A stretch of DNA of 64,000 nucleotides from Thermogemmatispora aurantia (GTDB lineage Bacteria > Chloroflexota > Ktedonobacteria > Ktedonobacterales > Ktedonobacteraceae): positions 1-64,000 of the forward strand of contig NZ_BKZV01000010.1 of assembly GCF_008974285.1 (NCBI RefSeq), written 5' to 3'. Shown piece by piece: positions 42,662 through 51,347 of this stretch. Positions within the stretch are counted from its first letter, which is position 1. Every line of letters begins with the position of its first letter. The notes under the pieces were generated by a model that saw only the letters and a list, made by a program, of their open reading frames with translations, was not told the DNA's origin and ran no database searches. A program made the position numbers and the translations under genes.

Positions 42662-45325
42662 TCAGGGAAGCAGCGCTTCCAGGGCGCTGCCGCTTTGGGC
42701 CATCAGCTCCTGCGTCTCAGTGATAATGGCCAGCAGCAGGCGATAGCGCTCATACTCGGCGGGGGTTAGCTCCTGCCCAAGATGCTCCTGCAGCCAGCGT
42801 GCGCAGATCTGGTAATGTCCAATGCGGAAGCGCCAGCACTCGGGCGGCAGGCCCTCCAGGGCCTGGCGGGAGTTTACCCAGAGGCGTCCATCCGCTGTAT
42901 AGTGCACGAATTCGATCCGCAGGTGGGCGGCCTGAGCAGGCGGCAGGACGTAGGCCGAAGGCCGGGGGAGGCTGGTCTGCAGGTGCAGTTTGAGTAGACG
43001 GCTTCCGATACGATAGAGCAGACGAAAACTGGCACGATGCGCTGGCAGAGGGCAGCGCGGGAAGTCGCTGCTGAGCTGCTCGCCGTAGCGCTGGCGATAG
43101 ATGGGCGCATGCAGAATAGCATAGAGGTAAGCCAGTACGGCCTCCGGCCCGAAGCTGGTTAGCAGATCGCCACTCCCCCAGGGCACGAAGTGCAGGTTGA
43201 GACGGCTCGCCAGAGCGTTAATGAAGGAGGGGGCTAGATTCGGGCGCGCCGCTCCCGCATCCTCGAACAGGTAGAGAGGAAAGACGTAGGCGCACTCGCG
43301 GGTCGCGGTTGAAAGCAGGCACATGTCGGTAAGGGCGCGGCTGACGAAGACGTGCTGGAAGCTGTCTTGACTCAGCTGGCGCGTTGTAGCGAGCAGGATA
43401 TTAGGTCGCAGGGCATGGCGCATCAGCGCAAAGCGGTGGTCGCCGGCCTCGATGGCGGGAGGCCAGTAGGCGATACGGCGTGTGTCGAAGGGGCGATAGG
43501 CGTAGTCGCGGTAGATCTGCTGAGGTGGCAGTGCGCTGAGCCGACGCAGGAGCCGGGCCTTGTGCTGCGGCGTACCGCGGCGTCTATCGCTGGCGGTTGC
43601 ACTCGTTCCATAGATCTCTTTCTCCTGGCTGTGTTCGGCCAGATAGGCAGCGATTTGTCGGGCGATGGCCTCGTCGGAGGGGCCGACCAGCACGGCGTCA
43701 AGGTGGGTTTTGATCCCTGTGCCGTAGAGCGGGAAGATTTCCGGCAGGGCCGCGTACCGTTCCCATTCGGTCTGGTGAGCCAGGGTGCGCGGCACGAAGA
43801 AGTAGAGATGGGGTTGCGGCTGCAGGCGCTGCCAGGGGGTGCTCTCCAGGTCCATCCCTGCCAGCCGGGCGTATTTCTCGCCGCGTCTGCCCCGCAGGGC
43901 CGCATAGTGGATGATCGCCCGCCTGGGAGCGGTCCGTGGGCTGCAAGCTGGGGCCCGGCGCCTGACAAAGAGACCGATGGCTACGCCCTGGCGGATGGGG
44001 AAAACGTTCTCATCGGGTTCTCTCCTCTCGGCAGGGGTTGCTCGCTGGCTGTTGCCGTGCAGGTCAAGCAAGTAAATTTCGTCAAAGCTGGCGAGCAGGC
44101 TCTCTCGCATGCGGCGGTGGGTCAGACCGTCAAGATAGGTGCGGCTGGTAATAAAGGCTAGCAAACCGCAGCCCGCTTGCTCGATATACCACTGGCCGCA
44201 GCGCATAAACTTGATGAAGTCATCGTCCAGGTTCAGCTTACGTTCGCCCAGATCGCGCTTGTAATCCTGAAGGAGAAGGCGTAGCCAGGGGTAGCGGGTA
44301 GGACGTCCGAAGTTGCCATAGGGAGGATTGCCGATGAGCACGGGCAGGCCCGTGCGGGCCGGTTCCCGGACCAGCCAGAGCAGGCCGTCCCCCAGGGAGA
44401 GGCTGAGAACCCCGGGCCGCTGGCGCAGGTCGTAGCCGCAAGCTGCCAGCTTGAGACCGAGGCTGAGATGGGCCACCAGCCAGGGGGCTGGCAGAAGTTC
44501 GTAGGCGCGCATGTTGGATAAAAGCTGTTCAGCTACGAAATGCGGCCAGCGCTCCAACTCCTCCTGTCGCACGAGCTGGCTATAGAGAAACTCAATCAGG
44601 CCATGCAGAAAAGCGCCACTGCCGACTGCCGGATCAATGACCTCGAAATTCCCCAACTCGCTCAGGCCCTGGCGCAGGGCGAAGGCCTGCTTCAGCAGAA
44701 GGTCGACGCTGCGCACCATGTAGGAGACCACCGGCGCTGGTGTGGCGTAGATGCCGCCCGCATGGCGCAGGTTGGGGCGGTAGTAATGTAGAAACTGCTC
44801 ATAGCAGTAGATGAGCGGATCTTGCTCTAGTGCCTGAAACGGAGACGCCATAGCACGCGTCGCGAGCTGCTTGTCTGCCGCGGGGAGGAGGGCCGCTGCG
44901 CTCAGCTCCTGCAGCTCGGCGATGGTCTCGGCCAGCGTCGGGGCCAGCAGCATCTGTCTAAAGGGGGGCTGTAGCGAGAGAGGCAGCCACGAGAGCACGG
45001 GTATCAGCCCATTGTGCTCACGCTCGCGCTGGCGCTCACTGATCTGTCCGGCCAGGGCGGCGGCCAGAGCCAGAGCGCAGAGACCTTGCGTGTAGAAGTC
45101 GGCGCTCTCCTCTGGGGGCAGGTCTGATCCGATCAGTTCGACCAGCGGCTCCCACTCTCCTGCTTGTACAGCCCGCTCACAGAGCGGGCGCACACGGGTA
45201 ATGGCCAGGGTAGCCAGCTGCTTTGCCAGGCGATTGCACTGACGCACAATCGCTGGCTGGTGCCGGTAGGTGCGCTGGGGGATGGCGACCAGCGCCGCTG
45301 CTGACGACAAGGGCTGGAATGACAT
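42662..45325 (-). CDS. Type ISP-like N6-adenine DNA methyltransferase without helicase or nuclease
   Basis: An 887-residue protein that matches the methylase and target-recognition half of type ISP restriction enzymes. Residues about 200-350 hold GGIYATPAPVVSYMVRSVD, motif I VIDPAVGSGAFLHGLIEF (about 231), and motif IV GNPPYGNFGR (about 331). LHGNSQRATPAERREPDENVF and the QGVAIGLFVRR strand are characteristic of ISP enzymes. The C terminus with PPECWRFRIGHYQICARWL is the ISP specificity domain. The usual N-terminal nuclease and helicase are missing; instead about 190 helical residues of unknown role are present. It is likely an orphan methylase. Confidence 0.87.
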   Translation of the reverse strand: MSFQPLSSAAALVAIPQRTYRHQPAIVRQCNRLAKQLATLAITRVRPLCERAVQAGEWEPLVELIGSDLPPEESADFYTQGLCALALAAALAGQISERQREREHNGLIPVLSWLPLSLQPPFRQMLLAPTLAETIAELQELSAAALLPAADKQLATRAMASPFQALEQDPLIYCYEQFLHYYRPNLRHAGGIYATPAPVVSYMVRSVDLLLKQAFALRQGLSELGNFEVIDPAVGSGAFLHGLIEFLYSQLVRQEELERWPHFVAEQLLSNMRAYELLPAPWLVAHLSLGLKLAACGYDLRQRPGVLSLSLGDGLLWLVREPARTGLPVLIGNPPYGNFGRPTRYPWLRLLLQDYKRDLGERKLNLDDDFIKFMRCGQWYIEQAGCGLLAFITSRTYLDGLTHRRMRESLLASFDEIYLLDLHGNSQRATPAERREPDENVFPIRQGVAIGLFVRRRAPACSPRTAPRRAIIHYAALRGRRGEKYARLAGMDLESTPWQRLQPQPHLYFFVPRTLAHQTEWERYAALPEIFPLYGTGIKTHLDAVLVGPSDEAIARQIAAYLAEHSQEKEIYGTSATASDRRRGTPQHKARLLRRLSALPPQQIYRDYAYRPFDTRRIAYWPPAIEAGDHRFALMRHALRPNILLATTRQLSQDSFQHVFVSRALTDMCLLSTATRECAYVFPLYLFEDAGAARPNLAPSFINALASRLNLHFVPWGSGDLLTSFGPEAVLAYLYAILHAPIYRQRYGEQLSSDFPRCPLPAHRASFRLLYRIGSRLLKLHLQTSLPRPSAYVLPPAQAAHLRIEFVHYTADGRLWVNSRQALEGLPPECWRFRIGHYQICARWLQEHLGQELTPAEYERYRLLLAIITETQELMAQSGSALEALLP

Positions 45326-45459
45326 CGCTCTTCTCTTCCACTCTTGCTGACTAACGGCGACCAGGTTCGGCGCTGCCTCCTTCTACCTCCCTGGCGCAAC
45401 CCTGGTTGTTTGCCGTTGAGCCTGGCGCCTGCACTGATATATGGGCATGCTGCTCTGAA

Positions 45460-45488
45460 ATTATAGAACGGCCTGGCGCTGATCTCAG
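45460..45488 (-). promoter_or_regulatory. Promoter of the ISP-type methylase gene
   Basis: On the minus strand CTGAGA (45488-45483), 17 bases, perfect TATAAT (45465-45460). Expected start near 45453, about 128 bases before the ATG at 45325. Confidence 0.5.
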
Positions 45489-45542
45489 GAGCATGGTCCA
45501 GATCAAAGCAGGCAGAGAAGTGAGGGGGGGGAAGAGGGCACT

Positions 45543-45571
45543 TTGCAGCTCCCTCTGGCTGGCGATACAAT
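45543..45571 (+). promoter_or_regulatory. Promoter of the DUF4129 gene
   Basis: TTGCAG (45543-45548), 17 bases, TACAAT (45566-45571). It is back to back with the methylase promoter; the two -35 boxes are 54 bases apart. Confidence 0.5.
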
Positions 45572-45701
45572 GAAAAGACAATGCTTCCAGGATGATCATC
45601 CATCACCCACACGGCTGTCCGCCAGCGGAACGGGGGCAGAGTGCCCTCGACAGGGATAGCAATTTGCTGTTGCTGCCGGGTGTGTCGTTGGCCGAGGCGA
45701 C

Positions 45702-47441
45702 ATGCGGAGCAGCGGAGCGGGAAGCGAGTATGAGGCACGTGGTGCCAGGGAGAAAGGCGTGAGATACAAAGATCCTTTGAACGGCGAGCCCGAGCTGCCA
45801 GATGATCTGTTAGTGCGCATTGTTCTTGCAGAGCGGAGACGCCGCGAGCGCCTTTCGCAGAGTACCGCCTATCTGCCAGGCGTGCGTACAGCGGGTGAGC
45901 GCCTTGTGGCCTATCTCTGTCTCGCTCTTGAGGTCTGTGCCCTGGCCGCCTGGCTGCAGGTGCTGGCTGAGCTGCATCTCTTCATGAGCGCACAGCCACT
46001 GCTGCCACTCTGGGTGCTCTTCCCGCTCGGCGCGCTGGCGCTCTGGCTCACGCGCCTATGGGAGCAGCGCCTTGTGCGCCACACGCCGCCGCTCGATGAA
46101 TTCGACCGTCCTGGCGAGCCGCTGCCGGGCAGAAGTCTCATTGTGGGCCTGCTAATCGCCAGTGCGCTCTGTCTCTGCTGGCTCAACAATTATGCCGCGG
46201 CCTTTCCGCTCTATCATCCAGCCTGGCTGCTCGCGCTAGGCAATGACCTCCTTGCTCTACGACCTGCCGCCTATCGCAGCGTGGCCATTCTCCTTTGTAC
46301 GGCGCTGCTGGTCTGGCGAGGGGCGAAACGGGCACGTCAGGAGGCGGAGCCAGCGCTGGTGCGCTGGGCCTTCATCGGGAGCGGCCTGCTGCTGCTCCTG
46401 GCGATGCTCATTCACCTCGGTCACGGCAGTGACACTGACCAGAGCCTGGTCAATGCGGGCACGGTGGTCTTCTTCTTGCTCATCCCGCTCTTTATCTATT
46501 GCGCTCTCCTAGCGCAGGCACTGGCGCAGGCTATTGCAGAGCGCCGTCTCCATCCTTTCGGCCTGGAAGGAAGCATGCAAGAGCAAGAGCGAGCCATTCT
46601 GCTTCTCTTCTTGGGCCTGGGCCTGCTCATGGTGCTCCTCAGTCTGGCGGTTGCTGCGCTGGCGGGTGCCAGCCTCTTTGAGGTACTCCGTCGTGGACTG
46701 GCCTTTCTCTCGATGCCGTATGATTGGCTCGTGCGCGGCCTCGCGCAGCTCATCGTCTGGTTGCTCACGCCGCTTTTCTGGCTGCTGCAAGCCTTCCATT
46801 TTCAAACTTCAGAGCCGATCATCTATCCACTGCGAGGGCCGGGCTTGCCGGGCCTGAGACCACCTGGGGAGAGCACCAGCCTGCCAGCAGGCCTGCTTCT
46901 GGCCAGCCGTATCCTGGTGCTGCTCATCCTGGTTCTGATCGTGGTTGGCTGCCTTCGGCTGATCGGGAGAACCTTGCGCCAGCGGCGAGTGCGACTCTAT
47001 GAGCGAGGGGAGCTTGAGGAGCGTCACGAGAGCCTGTGGTCTACGGCCCTTTTCTGGAGTCAGATCTGGGAAGTGCTGCAGATCCTGGCGAGGAAGTTGA
47101 GAGATGCTCTTGTACACGGACGGCAGGCCGTCGAAGCCCGCAAGCTGTTGAGGCGAGGGACGCGGCAGGAAGCGGTAAGGAGCCTGGAGAGCATGCGGGC
47201 CATTTATCGTGCTCTTCTGAAGGAGGCCAGACAACAAGGCTATCCACGCCTGCCCAACGAGACGCCCCTGGAATATCGGCGACGTCTGGAGGCCGCCACT
47301 CCTCTGGCAGATCCGCACCTGGAGTGGCTCACGGTGGCTTATCTGGCATCGCGCTATGGTCGACAAGAGCCTGACGCCACGCGGTTGGCTCAACTACGGG
47401 CTGGCTGGCAGGAGCTGCGGAATCGCTGGCACCGGCGCTGA
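45702..47441 (+). CDS. DUF4129 domain membrane protein
   Basis: A 579-residue integral membrane protein. About eight hydrophobic segments lie between residues 65 and 430, several Leu/Trp-rich. The cytosolic C-terminal domain (about 470-579) is DUF4129-like: SMRAIYRALLKEARQQGYPR, NETPLEYRRRLEAA and a final helix with YLASRYGRQEP. Such proteins often accompany MoxR ATPase and DUF58 genes or transglutaminases, none of which is seen here. The start is uncertain: ATG at 45702 has GAGG four bases upstream, while GTG at 45759 has AGGGAG six bases upstream and would remove 19 low-complexity residues. Confidence 0.82.
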   Translation: MRSSGAGSEYEARGAREKGVRYKDPLNGEPELPDDLLVRIVLAERRRRERLSQSTAYLPGVRTAGERLVAYLCLALEVCALAAWLQVLAELHLFMSAQPLLPLWVLFPLGALALWLTRLWEQRLVRHTPPLDEFDRPGEPLPGRSLIVGLLIASALCLCWLNNYAAAFPLYHPAWLLALGNDLLALRPAAYRSVAILLCTALLVWRGAKRARQEAEPALVRWAFIGSGLLLLLAMLIHLGHGSDTDQSLVNAGTVVFFLLIPLFIYCALLAQALAQAIAERRLHPFGLEGSMQEQERAILLLFLGLGLLMVLLSLAVAALAGASLFEVLRRGLAFLSMPYDWLVRGLAQLIVWLLTPLFWLLQAFHFQTSEPIIYPLRGPGLPGLRPPGESTSLPAGLLLASRILVLLILVLIVVGCLRLIGRTLRQRRVRLYERGELEERHESLWSTALFWSQIWEVLQILARKLRDALVHGRQAVEARKLLRRGTRQEAVRSLESMRAIYRALLKEARQQGYPRLPNETPLEYRRRLEAATPLADPHLEWLTVAYLASRYGRQEPDATRLAQLRAGWQELRNRWHRR

Positions 47442-47577
47442 GGGCCTGGTTTGGGTGAGGGATGGCGGGATTGGCAGCGGGAAGGGGCAGGTTAAGAGGA
47501 TGGGGGGTGATGAGAGGGAGAGCCAGGGCGGAGGCGACGAGATGGGAAAGGGGAGGAGGAGGCGAGAAGCCGGGTGC
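47442..47577 (+). other. Purine-rich intergenic tract
   Basis: The plus strand between about 47450 and 47575 is almost entirely G and A, with many GGG runs (for example AGGATGGGGGGTGATGAGAG near 47496-47515). It could form G-quadruplex or triplex structure in the 3' part of the DUF4129 transcript. No coding sequence is supported. Confidence 0.4.
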
Positions 47578-47611
47578 AAAAAAGCCTGAAGGGGAGGCGC
47601 CCTTCAGGCTT
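47578..47611 (-). terminator. Intrinsic terminator
   Basis: AAGCCTGAAGGG (47582-47593) and CCCTTCAGGCTT (47600-47611) form a perfect 12-pair stem with a six-base loop. On the minus strand it runs directly into TTTTTT (plus-strand A run 47578-47583). It ends minus-strand transcription coming from the transaldolase-like gene, about 290 bases downstream of that gene's stop. Confidence 0.8.
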
Positions 47612-47711
47612 CCGAAGTAACCACCCTCACCACGTTGCGCCGATCCGTGTCGAGCAAGTAGTAGTAGTGAGATGACGGAGAACTGCCCAGAGAGACGTGC
47701 CACCCTGCCAC
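47604..47711 (-). CDS. Possible very small protein ending at the terminator
   Basis: A 35-codon frame from a GTG at about 47711 ends with HYYYLLDTDRRNVVRVVTSEA, and its TGA sits inside the first arm of the terminator stem, as is usual for real genes. The frame is open further upstream (to an ATG at 47867), but that part is Arg/Pro/Ser-rich and unconvincing. There is no strong ribosome binding site. It might simply be the 3' untranslated part of the transaldolase-like transcript. No relative is recognised. Confidence 0.22.
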   Translation of the reverse strand: MAGWHVSLGSSPSSHYYYLLDTDRRNVVRVVTSEA

Positions 47712-47897
47712 GTTGCCTGACCCCAGGAGTCCCGTTTCTCTACTATCCCCCCCACATTTGCCTCGCGCCCGCGGAACCGTTCTCTGAAGCTCGTTACGCC
47801 TACATAATAGCGCGCTCAGATGAGAATCGCATGAACGTGGGGGGCTAATCAATGAACATTCTTTCATCGTTCGCGTATGCTAGCGAGACGTGAACGA

Positions 47898-48566
47898 TTA
47901 CAGTTTGTTCATCTTCTCCCAGTCGCGGTTGAAGCGCTGAATGGCCTCCTCGCTGAGGGGGTCGCTGATGAAATCAAGCAAGACCTGGGGAGGGGCAGTC
48001 AGGTCGTGAGCGCCGGCCAGGAGAGCGCGGGCGGCCTCCTCGGGTGTCTTAATGCTTGCCACCAGCACGCGCGTGCTGGTTGGCTCCGGGGAGCGGCAGA
48101 GCGAGGCCATCTGAGAGATGCGGGTTGTGGCATCGATCCCGGAGCGCTCCAGGCGGTTGTAGTAAGGAATGACGAAATCGGCGCGCACCTGAAGAGCACA
48201 ATACGTCTGGGGCACGGTGGTGACAGCGGTAAAGGCCAGCGCATAGCCCTGGCTGCTCAGGCGGCGGGCCACGCGCATGCCCACCTGGTTCATAGGGATT
48301 TTCGGGATAACACGCTCGGGTGCCATCTCGATGTAGCTGAGGGCCTCACGATACATCTCCTCTTCCTCGCTGGCGCCTGGCTGCATGAAGACATGGCCGC
48401 TCAGGGCTTCTAGCAGCGCCTCCAGCACCTGGCGGGGCGAGAGCTGCTGACCGCGCTCACGGGCGGCCAGCAACAGCGTTGGATTGGTGGTCACGCCGGC
48501 TAATGGTACCGTGCGGGCCACGTTCGTGATATCATCTATGAAAGCAGTATCAACGTAGAGGGCCAT
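47898..48566 (-). CDS. Transaldolase / fructose-6-phosphate aldolase family protein
   Basis: A 222-residue short-type transaldolase (TalC/FSA-like), a class I aldolase with a Schiff-base lysine. Visible: YVDTAFIDDI at the N terminus (instead of the usual LDTANIEEI), PLAGVTTNPTLL (residues 21-32), the active-site Lys89 in VIPKIPMN, LAFTAVTTVPQTYCAL and FVIPYYNRLERSGIDA. Fructose-6-phosphate aldolase or pentose-phosphate transaldolase activity is possible; the family alone does not decide. GGAG lies about nine bases before the ATG. Its start codon overlaps that of the divergent methyltransferase by two bases if the latter starts at 48565. Confidence 0.88.
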   Translation of the reverse strand: MALYVDTAFIDDITNVARTVPLAGVTTNPTLLLAARERGQQLSPRQVLEALLEALSGHVFMQPGASEEEEMYREALSYIEMAPERVIPKIPMNQVGMRVARRLSSQGYALAFTAVTTVPQTYCALQVRADFVIPYYNRLERSGIDATTRISQMASLCRSPEPTSTRVLVASIKTPEEAARALLAGAHDLTAPPQVLLDFISDPLSEEAIQRFNRDWEKMNKL

Positions 48567-48570
48567 GCGT

Positions 48571-49647
48571 ATGCTCCATCCTCAACTCTTAGCTGACAAT
48601 GTTCCTTTGCATGCTGAGCAGCGCTTGCTGATCTTAAATTCAGCGGCGGACCCCTTTGTCCAGATAGCCGCGCGTCAGCTCAGCCGTGGGCGAATCATCC
48701 TGGCGGAAGACAACGTCGGCGCCCTTGAACAAGCGTACGCTGTCCCTGCCCGCAGCCAGTTACAACACATTCCTTTCCATGAGTATACGCGAGAAACTTC
48801 GCCGAATACCATAGATGTCGCGGTCATGAATCTGCTCTATCAGCCCTCCAAAGCCTGGGTCTACTATGGGCTGGAGGCGGCCCGCTATGCCCTCAAGCCC
48901 GGCGGACGTCTCTATGTGACTGGAGCGAAGGATCGAGGGATTCTCTCGATTGCGCGGCGCATGCGCGAGTCCTTTGGCAATCTGGAGACGGTAGAGATCA
49001 GCAAGGGCTGGCGGGTCGTAGCGGCGGAGAAGACTGCAGAGACGCCTCTCTCTGCGGAGCCGCCGGCCTGGCCGCAGCGCGAGGTCTTTGCTGGTGGTGA
49101 GCTGGATGAGGGGACGCGCCTCTTGTTGGAAGCGCTGGAGGTCTATGTGACCGATGTGGCGCTCGATCTCGGCTGTGGAGCCGGCTATATTGGCCTGCAT
49201 ATTGCTGAGCGTGCTCGCAAGGGCAGTGTGACCCTGGTTGATGCCAGCCTGGCGGCGGTCGCCCTGGCGCAGCAGCGGCTGCAGGAGAAGGGCCTGAGCA
49301 ACGCCCAGGCTTTGCCCAGCGATGCCACCAGTGCCGTGAGCGGGCAGCGTTTCAGCCTGATCGCGACCAATCCTCCTTTCCATGTGTGGGGCGTCAATAC
49401 GAAGGCCGTCGGCGAACGCTTTATCCGCGAAAGTGCCCGGCTGCTGACGCCGCGCCGTGGGCGCTTCTACCTGGTGGCCAATCGCTTCTTGAAGTACGAG
49501 CCGGTGCTGGAGGAGTGCTTTGAGGAGGTGCAGGAGGTGGGCGGCAATAGTCGTTACAAGATCCTGCGCGCTACCTCGCCGCTGCGTCCTGGGCGGCGCA
49601 GTGAGCGTGCTGACGAGCTAACCCAGCTCTATAAAGGATGGCGCTGA
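48571..49647 (+). CDS. RsmC-like class I methyltransferase (MTS domain)
   Basis: A 358-residue two-domain protein like the 16S rRNA (guanine-1207-N2) methyltransferase RsmC. The N-terminal half (about 1-165) is a degenerate methyltransferase fold with the LKPGGRLYVTGAKDRGI strand. The C-terminal half is catalytic, with LDLGCGAGYIGLHIAE (motif I), VTLVDASLAAVALA and the NPPFHVWG motif IV. This arrangement fits guanine-N2 methylation of rRNA, but RsmC identity is not proved. ATG at 48571 is preferred, since GAGGG lies eight bases upstream; an ATG at 48565 is too close to it. The amidohydrolase gene follows after two bases. Confidence 0.85.
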   Translation: MLHPQLLADNVPLHAEQRLLILNSAADPFVQIAARQLSRGRIILAEDNVGALEQAYAVPARSQLQHIPFHEYTRETSPNTIDVAVMNLLYQPSKAWVYYGLEAARYALKPGGRLYVTGAKDRGILSIARRMRESFGNLETVEISKGWRVVAAEKTAETPLSAEPPAWPQREVFAGGELDEGTRLLLEALEVYVTDVALDLGCGAGYIGLHIAERARKGSVTLVDASLAAVALAQQRLQEKGLSNAQALPSDATSAVSGQRFSLIATNPPFHVWGVNTKAVGERFIRESARLLTPRRGRFYLVANRFLKYEPVLEECFEEVQEVGGNSRYKILRATSPLRPGRRSERADELTQLYKGWR

Positions 49648-49649
49648 GG

Positions 49650-51260
49650 ATGAGCCGAATAGTCTATCTCAACGGCAAGCTCTATACGATGGACGCCTCT
49701 CGACCCCAGGCCCAGGCGATGGCCGTCGAGCGTGAGAGTGGGCGTATCCTGGCGATCGGAGACAATGTCGAGGTCCGCCAGGCTGCCGGGTCCCGGGCCG
49801 AGCTGATCGATTTGCGCGGCAAGACAGTTCTGCCGGGTTTCATCGACGCTCATATCCATCTGCTAGCCACTGCTTACCGCAGCCACGACATCGACGCAGC
49901 GGCCTGCAATAGCGCCGACGAGGTGGCTCAGTTGGTGCGCGAACGCGCGGCCCGTACGCCACTCGGTGAGTGGGTTGTTGGCAACCACTGGGATCGCAAT
50001 CGCTGGCCGTCGCGCGCTTTCCCCACCAGGGAGGTGCTGGATGCGGCAGCGCCCGAGCATCCGGTCGCCCTCTGGAGTAAGGACGGTCACCTGCTATGGG
50101 TGAATTCGCTGGCCCTGGCGCGGGCGGGCATCACCGCTGAGACGTCCGATCCGCCCGGCGGCGCTATTCTGCGCGATGGCAGTGGTCAGCCGACTGGCAT
50201 TTTGCAGGAAGGGGCAGCGATGGAACTGGTCGCTCGCCTGATCTCCCCCCTTTCACCGGTCCTGGCGCGCCAGCTCCTGCAGGAAACGCTCGCGGCGCTC
50301 CTGCGCTCCGGCATTACGGCCATCCACGATATCGAAGATCGCGCGACCTACGATTTATTAGCTTCCCTGCGGGCAGAGGGGCGCCTGCCGCTGCGGGTGC
50401 GCATGATCCTCCAGCGTCATCCCCTGCCTGAGCTGCGTGCCGGTCTGCTCAAAGCCGACGAAGAGGATGACCTGCTACGCATTGGGGGCATCAAGATCTT
50501 CGCCGATGGCACCCTTGGCTCGCAGACCGCCGCCATGCTCGAAAGCTACGAGGGTAGCCTCTCTAATTACGGGATTCTGGCGACGCCCGAGGAAGAGATG
50601 CGGGTCCTGGTCAGGGAGGCGAGCGAGCTGAATCTGCTCATTGCCATCCACGCTATTGGTGATCGGGCGGCGCGCGTGGCGCTCGATGCCATTGAACTGG
50701 CCGAGCGCCATCTGACCGAGCGGGGCCAGCGCCCTGGCAAGCGCCTGCGCTATCGCCTGGAGCATGTGCAGCTGATCCACGCTACCGATCTGGAGCGGAT
50801 GCACCGTCTGGGCGTCATCGCCTCGGTACAGCCCTATCATGCCGTGGCCGATCGCGACATTGCCGAACGCTACTGGGGGGAGCGCCATCGGCGGGCCTAT
50901 GCCTATCGCACCATGTACGAGCGTGGTATTGCTCTTGCGCTGGGCTCCGATGCGCCCGTCGAGCTGTTTGATCCGCTGCGCATCATCTACGCCGCTGTCC
51001 AGCGTACCGATCCCGAGAGCGGGCGCCCCTCCTGGTTGCCGGAGCAGGCGCTCTCGCTGGGGGCTGCGCTCTATGGCTACACTCTTGGGGCGGCCTATGC
51101 CGGGGCTGAGGAGGCCGACAAAGGCTCGCTCAGCGTCGGCAAGTTTGGCGACGCCGTAGTCTTGCCCGAGGACCCTTTTCAGATCTCGCCTGAGCGCCTG
51201 GTCAGCAACGGCATTCAGGCCACCATCGTGGGCGGCCTGCTGGTCTACGGCGAAGTTTAA
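49650..51260 (+). CDS. Amidohydrolase family protein (YtcJ-like)
   Basis: A 536-residue metal-dependent hydrolase of the amidohydrolase-3/YtcJ group, related to N-substituted formamide deformylases. The N-terminal beta part (IVYLNGKLYTMDASRPQAQA) leads to the metal-binding GFIDAHIHLL (His about 66 and 68). Later come the long-chain features IKIFADGTLGSQTAAML (about 284-300), IAIHAIGDRAARVALDA, LEHVQLIHATDL and LGSDAPVELFDPL, which carry the other metal ligands. The substrate is unknown. ATG at 49650 follows the upstream stop codon by two bases; an ATG at 49638 overlaps the methyltransferase. Co-transcription is likely. Confidence 0.88.
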   Translation: MSRIVYLNGKLYTMDASRPQAQAMAVERESGRILAIGDNVEVRQAAGSRAELIDLRGKTVLPGFIDAHIHLLATAYRSHDIDAAACNSADEVAQLVRERAARTPLGEWVVGNHWDRNRWPSRAFPTREVLDAAAPEHPVALWSKDGHLLWVNSLALARAGITAETSDPPGGAILRDGSGQPTGILQEGAAMELVARLISPLSPVLARQLLQETLAALLRSGITAIHDIEDRATYDLLASLRAEGRLPLRVRMILQRHPLPELRAGLLKADEEDDLLRIGGIKIFADGTLGSQTAAMLESYEGSLSNYGILATPEEEMRVLVREASELNLLIAIHAIGDRAARVALDAIELAERHLTERGQRPGKRLRYRLEHVQLIHATDLERMHRLGVIASVQPYHAVADRDIAERYWGERHRRAYAYRTMYERGIALALGSDAPVELFDPLRIIYAAVQRTDPESGRPSWLPEQALSLGAALYGYTLGAAYAGAEEADKGSLSVGKFGDAVVLPEDPFQISPERLVSNGIQATIVGGLLVYGEV

Positions 51261-51347
51261 GCGAGTGTGGCCCCTGACTGACCCTGGTCGCCAGACAGAT
51301 CATCGCGGAGAGAGCTGCTGGCTGCACTCGGCTCAGCTCGGATCAGT

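Noticed and set aside
26982..45325. A BREX, DISARM or type I restriction island formed by the two methylases
   Set aside because: They are 12 kb apart with housekeeping genes between, and no pglZ, brxC, drmA-C, hsdR or hsdS gene was seen.
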